Positions 8,319 through 16,846 of a DNA stretch of 64,000 bases are shown here, one piece after another (within the stretch, counting starts at the first letter, position 1; each line of letters begins with the position of its first letter). The notes under the pieces are model-generated. The model did no database searches and had not been told where the DNA came from. It saw nothing but the letters and a program-made list of their open reading frames with translations. The DNA comes from Mesorhizobium sp. STM 4661 (GTDB lineage Bacteria > Pseudomonadota > Alphaproteobacteria > Rhizobiales > Rhizobiaceae). The DNA is taken from NCBI RefSeq assembly GCF_000359125.1, contig NZ_CAAF010000003.1:62001-126000 (forward strand), in the 5' to 3' direction. Both the position numbers and the translations under genes were made by a program.

Positions 8319-8605
8319 CACGCAGCCGGGGCGGCGAGGATGCCTTCCGCCACCAGCTCCTCGGCCAGCGCCGCCATGTCCTGGTCGAGCGTATCCTTGT
8401 CGACCTCGAACTCCTGGGAAAGCAGACCGACGATCTGGTCGAGGCTGCGCGCGCCATCCACCTTGTCGAGAAAGGCTTCGGTTGTGTCGTTGCAAGTGTA
8501 GAGCTGACCGCTGCGCGCCAACAGCACGACTGCGCCATCGCCGACATGCTGGATCGAGGCATCGTCCGCCAGCCGCAGAACCATTTCAGAGGCAATTTCG
8601 ACCAT
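8318..8605 (-). CDS. PqqD-family protein (lasso B1-like RiPP recognition element)
   Basis: This 95-residue protein is a stand-alone PqqD domain. The stretch VLRLADDASIQHVGDG and VLLARSGQLYTCNDTTEAFL is typical of PqqD/B1 proteins, which bind precursor leaders through the Tyr-x-x-Pro region. I chose ATG 8605 (MVEIASEM) because the family starts here; in-frame extension to 8758 or further adds only sequence of no recognisable family. It is the first gene of the operon PqqD - B2 - HprK-like. Confidence 0.85.
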   Translation of the reverse strand: MVEIASEMVLRLADDASIQHVGDGAVVLLARSGQLYTCNDTTEAFLDKVDGARSLDQIVGLLSQEFEVDKDTLDQDMAALAEELVAEGILAAPAA

Positions 8606-8816
8606 GGGCCGCTCCAGACCATGCAGGATTGCGGGAGAGCAAATAGCGCGACAACGCCACGCTGTCCATCGTATGGCGGTGCCCAGGAGGGCAATGGCGT
8701 CAGGTTCCGACAGTTGCGCCGATGTGACTCCCCCAGAAATAATCGGTGACAGCCTCATGACAAGTCGCGCTTCGGCATTGTCAAGCCGACAAAGGGATTC
8801 TAGGCACAGTGCTGCG

Positions 8817-8842
8817 CTTCTTACCCTGGGTAAGGTAAGAAG
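8817..8842. promoter_or_regulatory. Inverted repeat, possible operator
   Basis: A perfect 9-bp inverted repeat, CTTCTTACC and GGTAAGAAG, is separated by 8 bp that themselves extend a TTACCC/GGGTAA palindrome. It lies 24 bp upstream of the 38-residue ORF and 211 bp upstream of the divergent PqqD gene. An operator or a hairpin in the 5' UTR are both possible. Confidence 0.5.
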
Positions 8843-8866
8843 CTGGCGGTTTTGGGGAGACAGCTG

Positions 8867-8983
8867 ATGCGTTATAACTGGGATCGGGCGCCGACGGGCT
8901 TCGAACGTCATCGCAAGGCGCTGGCGGCAGCCATATTGATCGCCGGCGGGGTCGGACTCATGCTCGCGGCGCTGCCATTCTAA
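8867..8983 (+). CDS. Small predicted membrane protein (38 aa)
   Basis: This short frame follows a good ribosome binding site (GGGGAG, 6 nt spacing). Its product has a charged N-terminus (MRYNWDRAPTGFERHRK) and one hydrophobic helix of about 20 residues ending close to the C-terminus. I recognise no family. It lacks the leader motif of the 5528-5632 peptide, so it is not a second precursor. It stands alone between the PqqD operon and prpE. Confidence 0.5.
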   Translation: MRYNWDRAPTGFERHRKALAAAILIAGGVGLMLAALPF

Positions 8984-9153
8984 AACGCGGCGCGCGACCA
9001 GGAGCGACCGATCAGGGTGGCAGCCGCTGACCTGCAGCTCGGAGGTTCCACACGTTTGCGGCCAGGGCGCGGTCGTCGAAAGACGAAATTGCACATGGCT
9101 GCAAAAAACCGCATAGGCTATCCCCGGCAAATCGTTCCTGGGGAGGAAGCTGG

Positions 9154-11061
9154 ATGGCGTCACGCTATCACGAGGTCTATGATGGCTGGAAACGCGATCC
9201 GGAAAAATTCTGGGCGGATGCGGCCAAGGCCATCGACTGGTTTGCGCCCTTTGACAGCGTGTTCGATGCCAAGGCCGGCGTCTATGGCCGCTGGTTCAGC
9301 GGCGCGTCCTGCAACACCTGCTTCAACGCCATCGACCGCCATGTCGCTGGCGGTCGCGCCGACCAGATCGCGCTGATCCACGACAGCGCCATCACCGGCA
9401 CGGTCAGGAAATTCACCTATGCCGAGCTGAAGCGCGAAGTGGTCGCGCTGACCTCGGTGCTGAAGAACCGCGGCATCCAAAAAGGCGATCGCGTCATCAT
9501 CTACATGCCGATGGTGGCGGAAGCGGCTTTCGCCATGCTCGCCTGCGCCCGTATCGGCGCGGTGCATTCGGTGGTCTTCGGCGGCTTTGCCTCGCACGAG
9601 CTCGCCACCCGCATCGATGACGCCAGGCCGAAGCTGATCATTTCGGCCTCCTGCGGCCTGGAGCCCGGCCGCGTCGTTGCCTACAAGCCGCTGCTCGACA
9701 AGGCGATCGAGATGTCCAGGCACAAGCCGGAAGCCTGCCTCATCCTGCAGCGCGAGCAACTGCGGTGTGAGCTGCAGGATAATTACGATATCGACTATGC
9801 CGACGCCGTCGCCCGCGAACGGGCCGCGGGCGCCAATGTCGACTGCGTTCCGGTGCTGGCCACCGACCCGCTCTACATCATCTATACCTCAGGCACGACC
9901 GGCCAGCCCAAAGGCATCGTGCGCGACAATGGCGGCCACATGGTCGCCTTGAAATGGACGATGGAGAACGAGTTCGGCATCCAGCCGGGCGAAGTGTTCT
10001 GGGCTGCGTCGGATGTCGGCTGGGTGGTCGGCCATTCCTATATCGTCTACGGACCGCTGCTGCATGGCTGCACCACCGTCCTGTTCGAGGGCAAGCCGGT
10101 CGGCACGCCCGACGCCGGCACCTACTGGCGGGTGATATCGGAGCATGGCGTCGTCGCGCTGTTCACCGCGCCGACCGCTTTCCGCGCCATCAAGGGGCAA
10201 GACCCCAAGGGCGAATTCGTGCCGAAATACGACCTGTCGAAATTCCGCACGCTGTTCCTTGCCGGCGAGCGGGCCGACCCGGAAACCATCAAATGGGCGG
10301 AGCAGAAACTCAACGTGCCGGTGATCGACCATTGGTGGCAGACCGAGACCGGCTCGCCGATGACGATCAATCCGGCCGGGCTGGGTCTGCTGCCGGTGAA
10401 ATACGGCTCGCCCGGCGTGCCGATGCCGGGCTACGACATCCGCGTGCTCGACGATGCCGGCCACGAGGTGCCGCGCGGCACTCTGGGCAATGTCGTGGTC
10501 AAGCTGCCTTTGCCCGCGGGCTGCCTGCCGACGCTGTGGAACGCCGACGACCGCTTCCAGCAAGCCTATCTCGACGAATTCCCAGGCTTCTACAAGACAG
10601 CGGATGCCGGCATGATGGACGAAGACGGCTACCTCTATGTCATGGCGCGGACCGACGACATCATCAATGTCGCCGGCCACCGGCTGTCGACCGGCGCGAT
10701 GGAGGAGGTGCTTTCAGCGCATCCCGACGTTGCCGAATGCGCCGTCATCGGCATCGCCGATCAGATGAAGGGCCAGGTTCCGCTCGGCTTCGTCGTCTTG
10801 AATGCGGGCGTCACGCGCGACACTGGCGCCATCGAGAACGAAGTGGTCGCCCTGGTGCGCGAGCGGATCGGTCCGGTCGCCGCCTTCAAGACGGTGGTGA
10901 CGATCAAGCGCCTGCCCAAGACGCGTTCCGGCAAGATCCTGCGCGGCACCATGCAGAAGATCGCCGACAAGGAAGAATGGGCGATGCCGGCGACGATCGA
11001 TGATCCCGTCATCCTCGACGAGATCACAGCGGCGCTCAGAGGGCGTGGCATCGGGCTTTAG
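9154..11061 (+). CDS. prpE: Propionate-CoA ligase
   Basis: This 635-residue AMP-forming acyl-CoA synthetase activates propionate (and possibly acetate) to the CoA thioester. Motifs are the P-loop YTSGTTGQPKGI, DVGWVVGHSYIVYGP, and the C-terminal catalytic lysine in TRSGKILRG. The N-terminus (YHEVYDGWKRDPEKFW) is characteristic of PrpE. The start is fixed by a strong ribosome binding site (GGGGAGGAAG). It appears monocistronic. Confidence 0.92.
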   Translation: MASRYHEVYDGWKRDPEKFWADAAKAIDWFAPFDSVFDAKAGVYGRWFSGASCNTCFNAIDRHVAGGRADQIALIHDSAITGTVRKFTYAELKREVVALTSVLKNRGIQKGDRVIIYMPMVAEAAFAMLACARIGAVHSVVFGGFASHELATRIDDARPKLIISASCGLEPGRVVAYKPLLDKAIEMSRHKPEACLILQREQLRCELQDNYDIDYADAVARERAAGANVDCVPVLATDPLYIIYTSGTTGQPKGIVRDNGGHMVALKWTMENEFGIQPGEVFWAASDVGWVVGHSYIVYGPLLHGCTTVLFEGKPVGTPDAGTYWRVISEHGVVALFTAPTAFRAIKGQDPKGEFVPKYDLSKFRTLFLAGERADPETIKWAEQKLNVPVIDHWWQTETGSPMTINPAGLGLLPVKYGSPGVPMPGYDIRVLDDAGHEVPRGTLGNVVVKLPLPAGCLPTLWNADDRFQQAYLDEFPGFYKTADAGMMDEDGYLYVMARTDDIINVAGHRLSTGAMEEVLSAHPDVAECAVIGIADQMKGQVPLGFVVLNAGVTRDTGAIENEVVALVRERIGPVAAFKTVVTIKRLPKTRSGKILRGTMQKIADKEEWAMPATIDDPVILDEITAALRGRGIGL

Positions 11062-11139
11062 TTGCCTTCGGAGCGTGGCAAGCGGGATCGCGGCGTCGGA
11101 CGAATTCACGAATTCATCCCGCATTGCAATCGTCTGTTG

Positions 11140-11151
11140 TGCAATGCAGCA
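11140..11151 (+). promoter_or_regulatory. PhaR/AniA-type motif upstream of acyltransferase gene
   Basis: TGCAATGCAGCA matches TGCRNYGCASMA at all 12 positions, the consensus I recall for the polyhydroxybutyrate regulator PhaR of Bradyrhizobium. It is 44 bp upstream of ATG 11196. The match is seen; PhaR binding is inferred. Confidence 0.55.
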
Positions 11152-11195
11152 ACAGACCCTAAACTTTGCGTGGGGGGCCATTGCGAAGGCACGGC

Positions 11196-12278
11196 ATGGC
11201 TCAGCAAAAAACCACATTCGGCGGCGTCGACATCCTGCGTTTTCTCGCCGCCGTCATGGTGATGTTCTACCACTACGGCTTCTGGGTGTGGGCGTTCCCC
11301 GAGGGCGTTTCGGCGCGCGCGACAGGCGGCGTTCCTCCCCATCCGGAAATAGGGGCGCTGGTCCAATTCGGATGGGTTGGCGTCCAGATATTCTTCGTCA
11401 TCAGCGGCTTCGTCATCGCCTTCAGCGCCGAGAATTCGACGCCGCTGCGGTTTTTCGAGGCGAGGGTGAAACGATTGGCGCCGGCTGTGTGGATCTGCGC
11501 GCCTATCACCGCGATGGTGCTGCTGTTCGTCGATCTCAGTTGGCCGACGGATGCGGTCATCAGGCTCGTGCGCACCGCCTTGTTCGTTCCCTTCAACCCC
11601 TGGGTCGACAGCGTCTATTGGACGCTCGGCATCGAGATCGCCTTTTATGCCGTCGTCTGGATCCTGCTGCGGCTTGGCCGCTTCGACCTGATGGAAACGG
11701 TGGCGATCGCGCTCGGCGCGATCAGCACGCTTTTCTGGTGCCTATACCATCTACTCGACTGGTCGAACCTTGCCGAGACGCGCTGGCTCGACCTGCTCCT
11801 GGTGCATCACGGATCCTTCTTTGCGACAGGCGTGCTGTTCTGGCTGATGCGTTTCAAGGCCGTGACGCCCGCCCGCCTTGTCTTCTGCGCCCTGTTCCTG
11901 GCCGGCGGCGTGCTGCAGATCATCAGCGCGGTCGACGTCCGAAGCGTCAAGGTCGAAGCCGCGATGCCCTACGCGCCGCCGATCGTCCTGTTTCTCGCCG
12001 CCATGGCGCTCATGGCGTGGTCGTTGCGACTTGATCTCTCCTGGAGCGGCTGGCGCCGGATCGGCTTGATGACCTACCCCCTCTACCTGATCCACAATGT
12101 GGTCGGCGCGGCCCTTCTCGGCGCCATGGTGCGCGCCGGGGTGCCATACCTGCTGTCAATGATGGTCGTAGGAGCAACCATGATCGCGGCGAGCTGGCTG
12201 GTCGCGATCGAGGCAGAACCGCGAATCCGGCTTCTGCTCGACCACACCATTTTCCGCTACCGTCTCAAGGCCGCGTAA
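11196..12278 (+). CDS. Acyltransferase 3 family membrane protein (ExoH-like)
   Basis: This 360-residue integral membrane protein has about ten hydrophobic segments. The N-terminal VDILRFLAAVMVMFYHYGFW is the acyltransferase-3 signature, with the conserved His in the first helix, followed by VGVQIFFVISGFVIAFS. The family moves acetyl or succinyl groups onto periplasmic sugars; ExoH succinylates succinoglycan. Its position beside exoP and its shared upstream motif suggest it acylates the local exopolysaccharide. The start at ATG 11196 is preferred to an upstream TTG. Confidence 0.82.
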   Translation: MAQQKTTFGGVDILRFLAAVMVMFYHYGFWVWAFPEGVSARATGGVPPHPEIGALVQFGWVGVQIFFVISGFVIAFSAENSTPLRFFEARVKRLAPAVWICAPITAMVLLFVDLSWPTDAVIRLVRTALFVPFNPWVDSVYWTLGIEIAFYAVVWILLRLGRFDLMETVAIALGAISTLFWCLYHLLDWSNLAETRWLDLLLVHHGSFFATGVLFWLMRFKAVTPARLVFCALFLAGGVLQIISAVDVRSVKVEAAMPYAPPIVLFLAAMALMAWSLRLDLSWSGWRRIGLMTYPLYLIHNVVGAALLGAMVRAGVPYLLSMMVVGATMIAASWLVAIEAEPRIRLLLDHTIFRYRLKAA

Positions 12279-12339
12279 CGCGCCGGCTTGCTTAGCCGAC
12301 TGCGGGGGGCGAGCAGGCGGCGCCTCAAATGTACCAGCC

Positions 12340-14769
12340 TTAGGCGTTTGCCTTTGTCCGCGCTTCCGACTTTTCCAGATAGTAGGTCGAATATTTGTCG
12401 AAGAATTTTTCCGATCCGCCCATCGACCCATATTTTGCGAGCTTCTTCAAATCGACCTTGTTGAGGACGACGCCGACGATCTTGTTGGCGATATAGGGTT
12501 CCGAGCTCAGCATGGACTGCACCATGGCACGCGGCGTGCGCCCCCACTCGGTGACGAGCACGAAGCCGTCGGCAAGTGGAGCAAAGGCCTTGGCGTCGAC
12601 CACGGGGCCGAGTGGCGGCAGATCGACGACAATGTATTCGAAGGTCTCCTTGGCGTTGTCGATGAAACGCCGCATTCCGGCCGACGACAGCAGCTCGCTC
12701 GTATGCGAAAAATGACCACGCAAGACCGCCGGGACGATCGCCAGCTTCGTCTGCCGATCGATCTTGCCGACGGACTGCCAGGTCTGCCCGCTGACCACTG
12801 CTTCCATCAGCCCCTGCTCGGCCTCCATGCCAAGGCTGCGGCTGAGGCCGGGATTGCGCAGATCGCCGTCGACCAGCAGCGTCCTCGATCCGTTGGCCGC
12901 AAGCAATCCTGCCAGATTCGCGGCGACTGTCGACTTGCCTTCACCGGGCAGGAGCGAAATCACGCCAATGACCCGGCTGCCCTGCCCTTCCATGACGACG
13001 TCGAAGGCGATCTTGGCGCTGCGCAGCGTTTCGGAGAACATCGACGCAGGCGCGTCGACGGTCACCCGCATGCGCGCGCGTTTTTCGGCGGCCGACAATG
13101 ATTTCGCGGTTTGGGATTTGCCAGTTTGGGATTTGGCCGTTTGCGATTTGGCGGTTTTGGCGTCGGCCTGCCCGTCGTCGCGCTTGTCGTCCTTGCCGGC
13201 CTTGCTGCCGATGATCGGCAGGTAGCCGAGGAATTTGAGGCCGACGCGATCGCGAACGTCCTCGCCGGTCCTGAAGAACCGCTCCCTGAATTCATTCAGG
13301 CCACCCACGCCGGCTCCCAGCATCATGCCAAGCACAAGCGACAAGCCCAGCACGATGGACGTGCGCGGGGTTGCCGCCGACTGCGGCATCGTCGCGTCCG
13401 AGATGACGCGGATCTTGCCGACCGGGAAGGACTGCTGCTGGGAGGCTTCCTCATAGCGGCCGAGGAACGTCTGATAGAGCGTCGACAGCGCCGTTGCCTT
13501 CTGGTCCAGTTCACGCAACTGGACCTGCGACTGATTGTCGATGGAACTCTTGCCGGCCGCTAACGCGACGTTTGCGCGAAGCGCCGTCTCGCGCGCGAGA
13601 GCGACTTCGTATTCGTTGCGATAGCCTTCGGTCAGTTGCTTCAACTCGCCGAAGATCTGCGCCGATATGTCGGCCTTCTCCTTGGCAAGGGCGACCGCCT
13701 GGGGATGCTCGGCCCCGAAATTGGCTTCGACATCCTGTTGCCGCTTGGCCACGGCGAGATAGCGGGTCTTGAGCGTCGCAATGACCGAGCTGCTCGGCTG
13801 GTCGCTCGATATGGCGGCATCCTTGAATGCGTTGTCCGAGCCGCTTTCGACGATCGACTTGTATTGCTGGTAGCGAGCGCTGGCGCGGGCGGTATCGGCC
13901 TGCGCGACGATGAGTTGACCGTTGAGGTCGGACAGTTGCTTGTCGCTGATCAACTGGCCGTCATTGACGGACAATCCGTGTTCGGCCCTGAACTTCTCGA
14001 CGGCGAGCGCCGCCGCCTGCGAACTCTCGCGAAGCTCCGTAAGCCGGCCTTGCAGCCAGACCGCCGCGCGCTCGGTCGCGTCGAAGCTCGCGTCGAGCTG
14101 ATCCGCGAGATAGGCGTCGGCATAGGCTTTGGTGATCGCGGTCGCAAGCGCCGGATCCTTCGCCGGATAAGCGATGGAGATCACAAAGCTTCGGCCGCTG
14201 CGCTCGGCTTGCACCTCGCTTTGCAGTTTGAGGATTGCGTAATCGCGGCCTGACGAAGCGATCATCGCGTCACGCGTCGCCGGATCAAGCTTGGTGACGT
14301 CGACAGTGCCCACCGAGGCGGGGGTGGGACGGAAATACCGGATCAGGCCGCGCACAAAGCCAACGGCTTTCGCCGCGGCCGAGGTCGGAGGGTTCATGAA
14401 GGTGTCGTTCTTGTCGAGCTTCAGCTTGTCGACAACCACCGCCGCCAGCCTCGCCGACTGCAGAATTTCGAGCTGGCTCAGAATGGCCGAGTCGGTCTGC
14501 ATGCTGACTGATGCCGCCGAAATATCGTCGACGACCTTGTTCAAGCCTTCGTCGATCAGCACGCTGCTCGTGGCTATATAGGTGGGAGGCGTGGTCTGCA
14601 AATAGAGCACGCCCAGAAAAAGACCGATGAAGGCGCAGGCCGCGACCACCTTCGCCTGCCTTGCCGCCATGGCGAGCAGGCGCTCGACATCGATGAAATC
14701 TTCGGCGCTTGCCGCATCAGAACTCGGCAATGGCTTCCTCTTGTCGAGAGGAAAGTTGGCATAATTCAT
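12340..14769 (-). CDS. exoP: Exopolysaccharide co-polymerase / BY-kinase
   Basis: This 809-residue protein combines an N-terminal Wzz domain with a C-terminal bacterial tyrosine kinase, controlling chain length and export. The first membrane helix is near VVAACAFIGLFLGVLYL; the second (SIVLGLSLVLGMMLGAGVG) precedes the kinase. The kinase has Walker A LPGEGKSTVA near residue 610, Walker A' LLVDGDLRNP and Walker B YIVVDLPPL. The C-terminus carries a Tyr cluster (KYSTYYLEKS) for autophosphorylation. A low-complexity linker with four degenerate TAKSQ repeats separates membrane and kinase parts. I chose ATG 14769, since the upstream extension has no family character. Confidence 0.93.
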   Translation of the reverse strand: MNYANFPLDKRKPLPSSDAASAEDFIDVERLLAMAARQAKVVAACAFIGLFLGVLYLQTTPPTYIATSSVLIDEGLNKVVDDISAASVSMQTDSAILSQLEILQSARLAAVVVDKLKLDKNDTFMNPPTSAAAKAVGFVRGLIRYFRPTPASVGTVDVTKLDPATRDAMIASSGRDYAILKLQSEVQAERSGRSFVISIAYPAKDPALATAITKAYADAYLADQLDASFDATERAAVWLQGRLTELRESSQAAALAVEKFRAEHGLSVNDGQLISDKQLSDLNGQLIVAQADTARASARYQQYKSIVESGSDNAFKDAAISSDQPSSSVIATLKTRYLAVAKRQQDVEANFGAEHPQAVALAKEKADISAQIFGELKQLTEGYRNEYEVALARETALRANVALAAGKSSIDNQSQVQLRELDQKATALSTLYQTFLGRYEEASQQQSFPVGKIRVISDATMPQSAATPRTSIVLGLSLVLGMMLGAGVGGLNEFRERFFRTGEDVRDRVGLKFLGYLPIIGSKAGKDDKRDDGQADAKTAKSQTAKSQTGKSQTAKSLSAAEKRARMRVTVDAPASMFSETLRSAKIAFDVVMEGQGSRVIGVISLLPGEGKSTVAANLAGLLAANGSRTLLVDGDLRNPGLSRSLGMEAEQGLMEAVVSGQTWQSVGKIDRQTKLAIVPAVLRGHFSHTSELLSSAGMRRFIDNAKETFEYIVVDLPPLGPVVDAKAFAPLADGFVLVTEWGRTPRAMVQSMLSSEPYIANKIVGVVLNKVDLKKLAKYGSMGGSEKFFDKYSTYYLEKSEARTKANA

Positions 14770-14802
14770 CTTCGGTCCAATTCCCAGTTTGCAGGTGCGA
14801 TC

Positions 14803-14910
14803 GGGAGCATCAGCGAATACGCGATGCAAACGTCATGCCAGATATCGCAAGACCTGGCGGCCAAACGCTTCGGCTTGTCCTTGCGTCGCCACCCGTACGC
14901 TGATGCTCCC
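14803..14910. repeat. 13-bp perfect inverted repeats bounding the galU-exoP gap
   Basis: GGGAGCATCAGCG at 14803-14815 is exactly complementary to CGCTGATGCTCCC at 14898-14910. The 82 bp between have no gene. In the exoN-to-exoP transcript this could form a long hairpin. No U-tract follows it, so it is not an obvious terminator. Confidence 0.6.
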
Positions 14911-14922
14911 AAAAAATGGGCA

Positions 14923-15819
14923 TTATGCGGCTTCGACCCGGCGCTCATGTGACCGGACGAACTCCTGAAGCATCTCGAAGATCGGCTCCTTCATGTCATC
15001 GCGCGCCAGCGCGAAGGCGATATTGGCCTGGATGAACCCTTCTTTCGAACCGCAGTCGAACATGCGGCCGTCGAAGGGCTGGGCAAAGAAAGCCTGGCTT
15101 TGCGACAGACGGACCATGGCGTCGGTGAGCTGGATTTCGTTGCCGGCGCCGCGTTGCTGATTGCCCAGGAGCGAGAAAATCTCAGGCTGCAGGATATAGC
15201 GGCCGTTGATGTAGTAATTCGACGGCGCATTGGCCGAGGCCGGCTTTTCGACCATGGCGGTCACCTCGAAGCCCGAGCCGACATCGGCGCCGCAGCCGAC
15301 GATGCCATATTTGCTGGTCTCTGCCGGGTCGCAGCGCTCGACAGCGATGACGTTTCCGCCGGTCTCGGCATAAAGGTCGGCGACTTCGGCGAGGCATCCG
15401 CGCCCACCGAAGGACACCATATCCGGCAACAGCAAGGCGAAAGGCTCGTCGCCGATGACCTCCCGGGCGCACCAGACCGCATGGCCGAGACCTTGCGGCG
15501 ACTGCTGGCGGATGAAGCTGGTGGCGCCGGCCACCGGAAGCAGGCTTTCGAGCGACAGAAGCTGCGCCTTCTTGCCGGTTTGCTCCAGGGTTCCGATCAG
15601 TTCGGGATGCAGGTCGAAATAGTCCTCGATGACCGCCTTGTTGCGACCGGTCACGAAGACGATGTGCTCGATGCCGGCTTCGAACGCCTCGTCAACCGCA
15701 TATTGCACGACAGGCCTGTCGACGACCGGCAGCATTTCCTTCGGCATGGATTTGGTCGCCGGCAGGAATCTGGTCCCAAGCCCCGCCACCGGTATGACTG
15801 CCTTCCTGACTTTCTTCAT
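14923..15819 (-). CDS. exoN: UTP-glucose-1-phosphate uridylyltransferase
   Basis: This 298-residue GalU/ExoN enzyme makes UDP-glucose for exopolysaccharide synthesis. The nucleotide-binding motif [22 protein letters not shown] is at the N-terminus (residues 8-29), and VEKP and YYINGRYIL follow as in GalU. It sits between exoP and exoO exactly as exoN does in Sinorhizobium meliloti, so I use that symbol; galU is equally valid biochemically. Confidence 0.92.
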   Translation of the reverse strand: MKKVRKAVIPVAGLGTRFLPATKSMPKEMLPVVDRPVVQYAVDEAFEAGIEHIVFVTGRNKAVIEDYFDLHPELIGTLEQTGKKAQLLSLESLLPVAGATSFIRQQSPQGLGHAVWCAREVIGDEPFALLLPDMVSFGGRGCLAEVADLYAETGGNVIAVERCDPAETSKYGIVGCGADVGSGFEVTAMVEKPASANAPSNYYINGRYILQPEIFSLLGNQQRGAGNEIQLTDAMVRLSQSQAFFAQPFDGRMFDCGSKEGFIQANIAFALARDDMKEPIFEMLQEFVRSHERRVEAA

Positions 15820-15877
15820 CGCAAGTTCCTTCTGAGGAGATCGAATTCAACCTATCGCAGGCCCATGAAAACCGTTT

Positions 15878-16846
15878 TCACCTGCCTGCACCCTTCACCT
15901 CCCCCGCACCCGCGGCAAATTGCGCCGCAACCCTTCGTAGCCGGACGGCGATCGGCATGCCCATATGCCTGACCGCCGCCGGATCGCTGAGCGCCGTCCA
16001 TATCGCCTTGAGCGGGGACCGCGCCTTGATGTGCTGGACCAGCGACAGGAACGACGCCGCCTTGCGCAGGCTGCGCGTGCGCCTTGCGAAGGCGGCCTCG
16101 GCCTTTGCGTCCATCGAATGCGTTCTGGCGAAGACGATATCGGCCTTGCGCATCGCCTCGACGTGATGAAGTTCGAGCACGCGGGAAATGGAGCCGGTGC
16201 GGATATGGTAGACATAGCCGGTCGTCGGCTCGACCACGCATTTGCCGCCCTTGGCCAGCGCATTGGCCAGCAGGATGTAGTCCTCGCCGATGATCAGGCC
16301 CTCATCATAACGAAGCCCGTTTTCGTCCAGGAACCGGCGCTGGAAGATCGGCTTGAGATAGCCGAGGTTGAACCTGGATTCGAAGACCACATTGCCGGCG
16401 ATGTAATCCGCCAGCGAGATTTCACTCAAGCTTTCGAGATAGTCGACCGGGAACATCGTCTCTTCGGCGACGCCGTCCTCGCGAACGACCTGGAGATTGT
16501 CGACGGCGATCTCGGCGCCGGCTTTCTCCGCGCGCGCGATCATGGCGCAGATCCGCCCGGGATAGACCGCATCATCGGAATCGAGCACCGCGACCCATCG
16601 GCCACGGGCAAGTTCGAGGCCGGCATTCCTGGCGCCGCCGGGACCTCGGTTCTGCGCCAGGGCGACGACGCGGACGACATCCTGCGGCCAGGCATTCGCC
16701 AGGTCGAGCGTCCGGTCGCGCGACTTGTCGTCGACGACGATGACCTCGACGGAGACGTCGCGCTGGGCGATGGCGCTGCGAACCGCCCGGTCGATGGTCG
16801 CCTCCGCATTGTAGGCGGCAATGACAAAGCTGACGTCAGGCTGCAC
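15878..16846 (-). CDS. exoO: Family 2 glycosyltransferase, ExoO-like
   Basis: This 322-residue GT2 enzyme has the GT-A start DVSFVIAAYNAEATIDRAV, EVIVVDDKSRDRT and the metal-binding AVLDSDDAVYPGR. In succinoglycan synthesis ExoO adds a glucose to the growing lipid-linked octasaccharide. I chose GTG 16846 because it follows a strong ribosome binding site (GGAAGGGGG) and gives the normal N-terminus; it overlaps exoM by 11 nt. Assignment to ExoO rests on sequence class and order. Confidence 0.85.
   Translation of the reverse strand: MQPDVSFVIAAYNAEATIDRAVRSAIAQRDVSVEVIVVDDKSRDRTLDLANAWPQDVVRVVALAQNRGPGGARNAGLELARGRWVAVLDSDDAVYPGRICAMIARAEKAGAEIAVDNLQVVREDGVAEETMFPVDYLESLSEISLADYIAGNVVFESRFNLGYLKPIFQRRFLDENGLRYDEGLIIGEDYILLANALAKGGKCVVEPTTGYVYHIRTGSISRVLELHHVEAMRKADIVFARTHSMDAKAEAAFARRTRSLRKAASFLSLVQHIKARSPLKAIWTALSDPAAVRHMGMPIAVRLRRVAAQFAAGAGEVKGAGR

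Noticed and set aside
8867..8983. The 38-residue ORF as a second RiPP precursor
   Set aside because: It lacks the YxxP...G...T leader and has a membrane helix in place of a core.
8606..9163. N-terminal extension of the PqqD protein to about 281 residues
   Set aside because: The extra residues show no family character, run into the palindrome and the 38-residue ORF, and PqqD proteins are normally about 90 residues.
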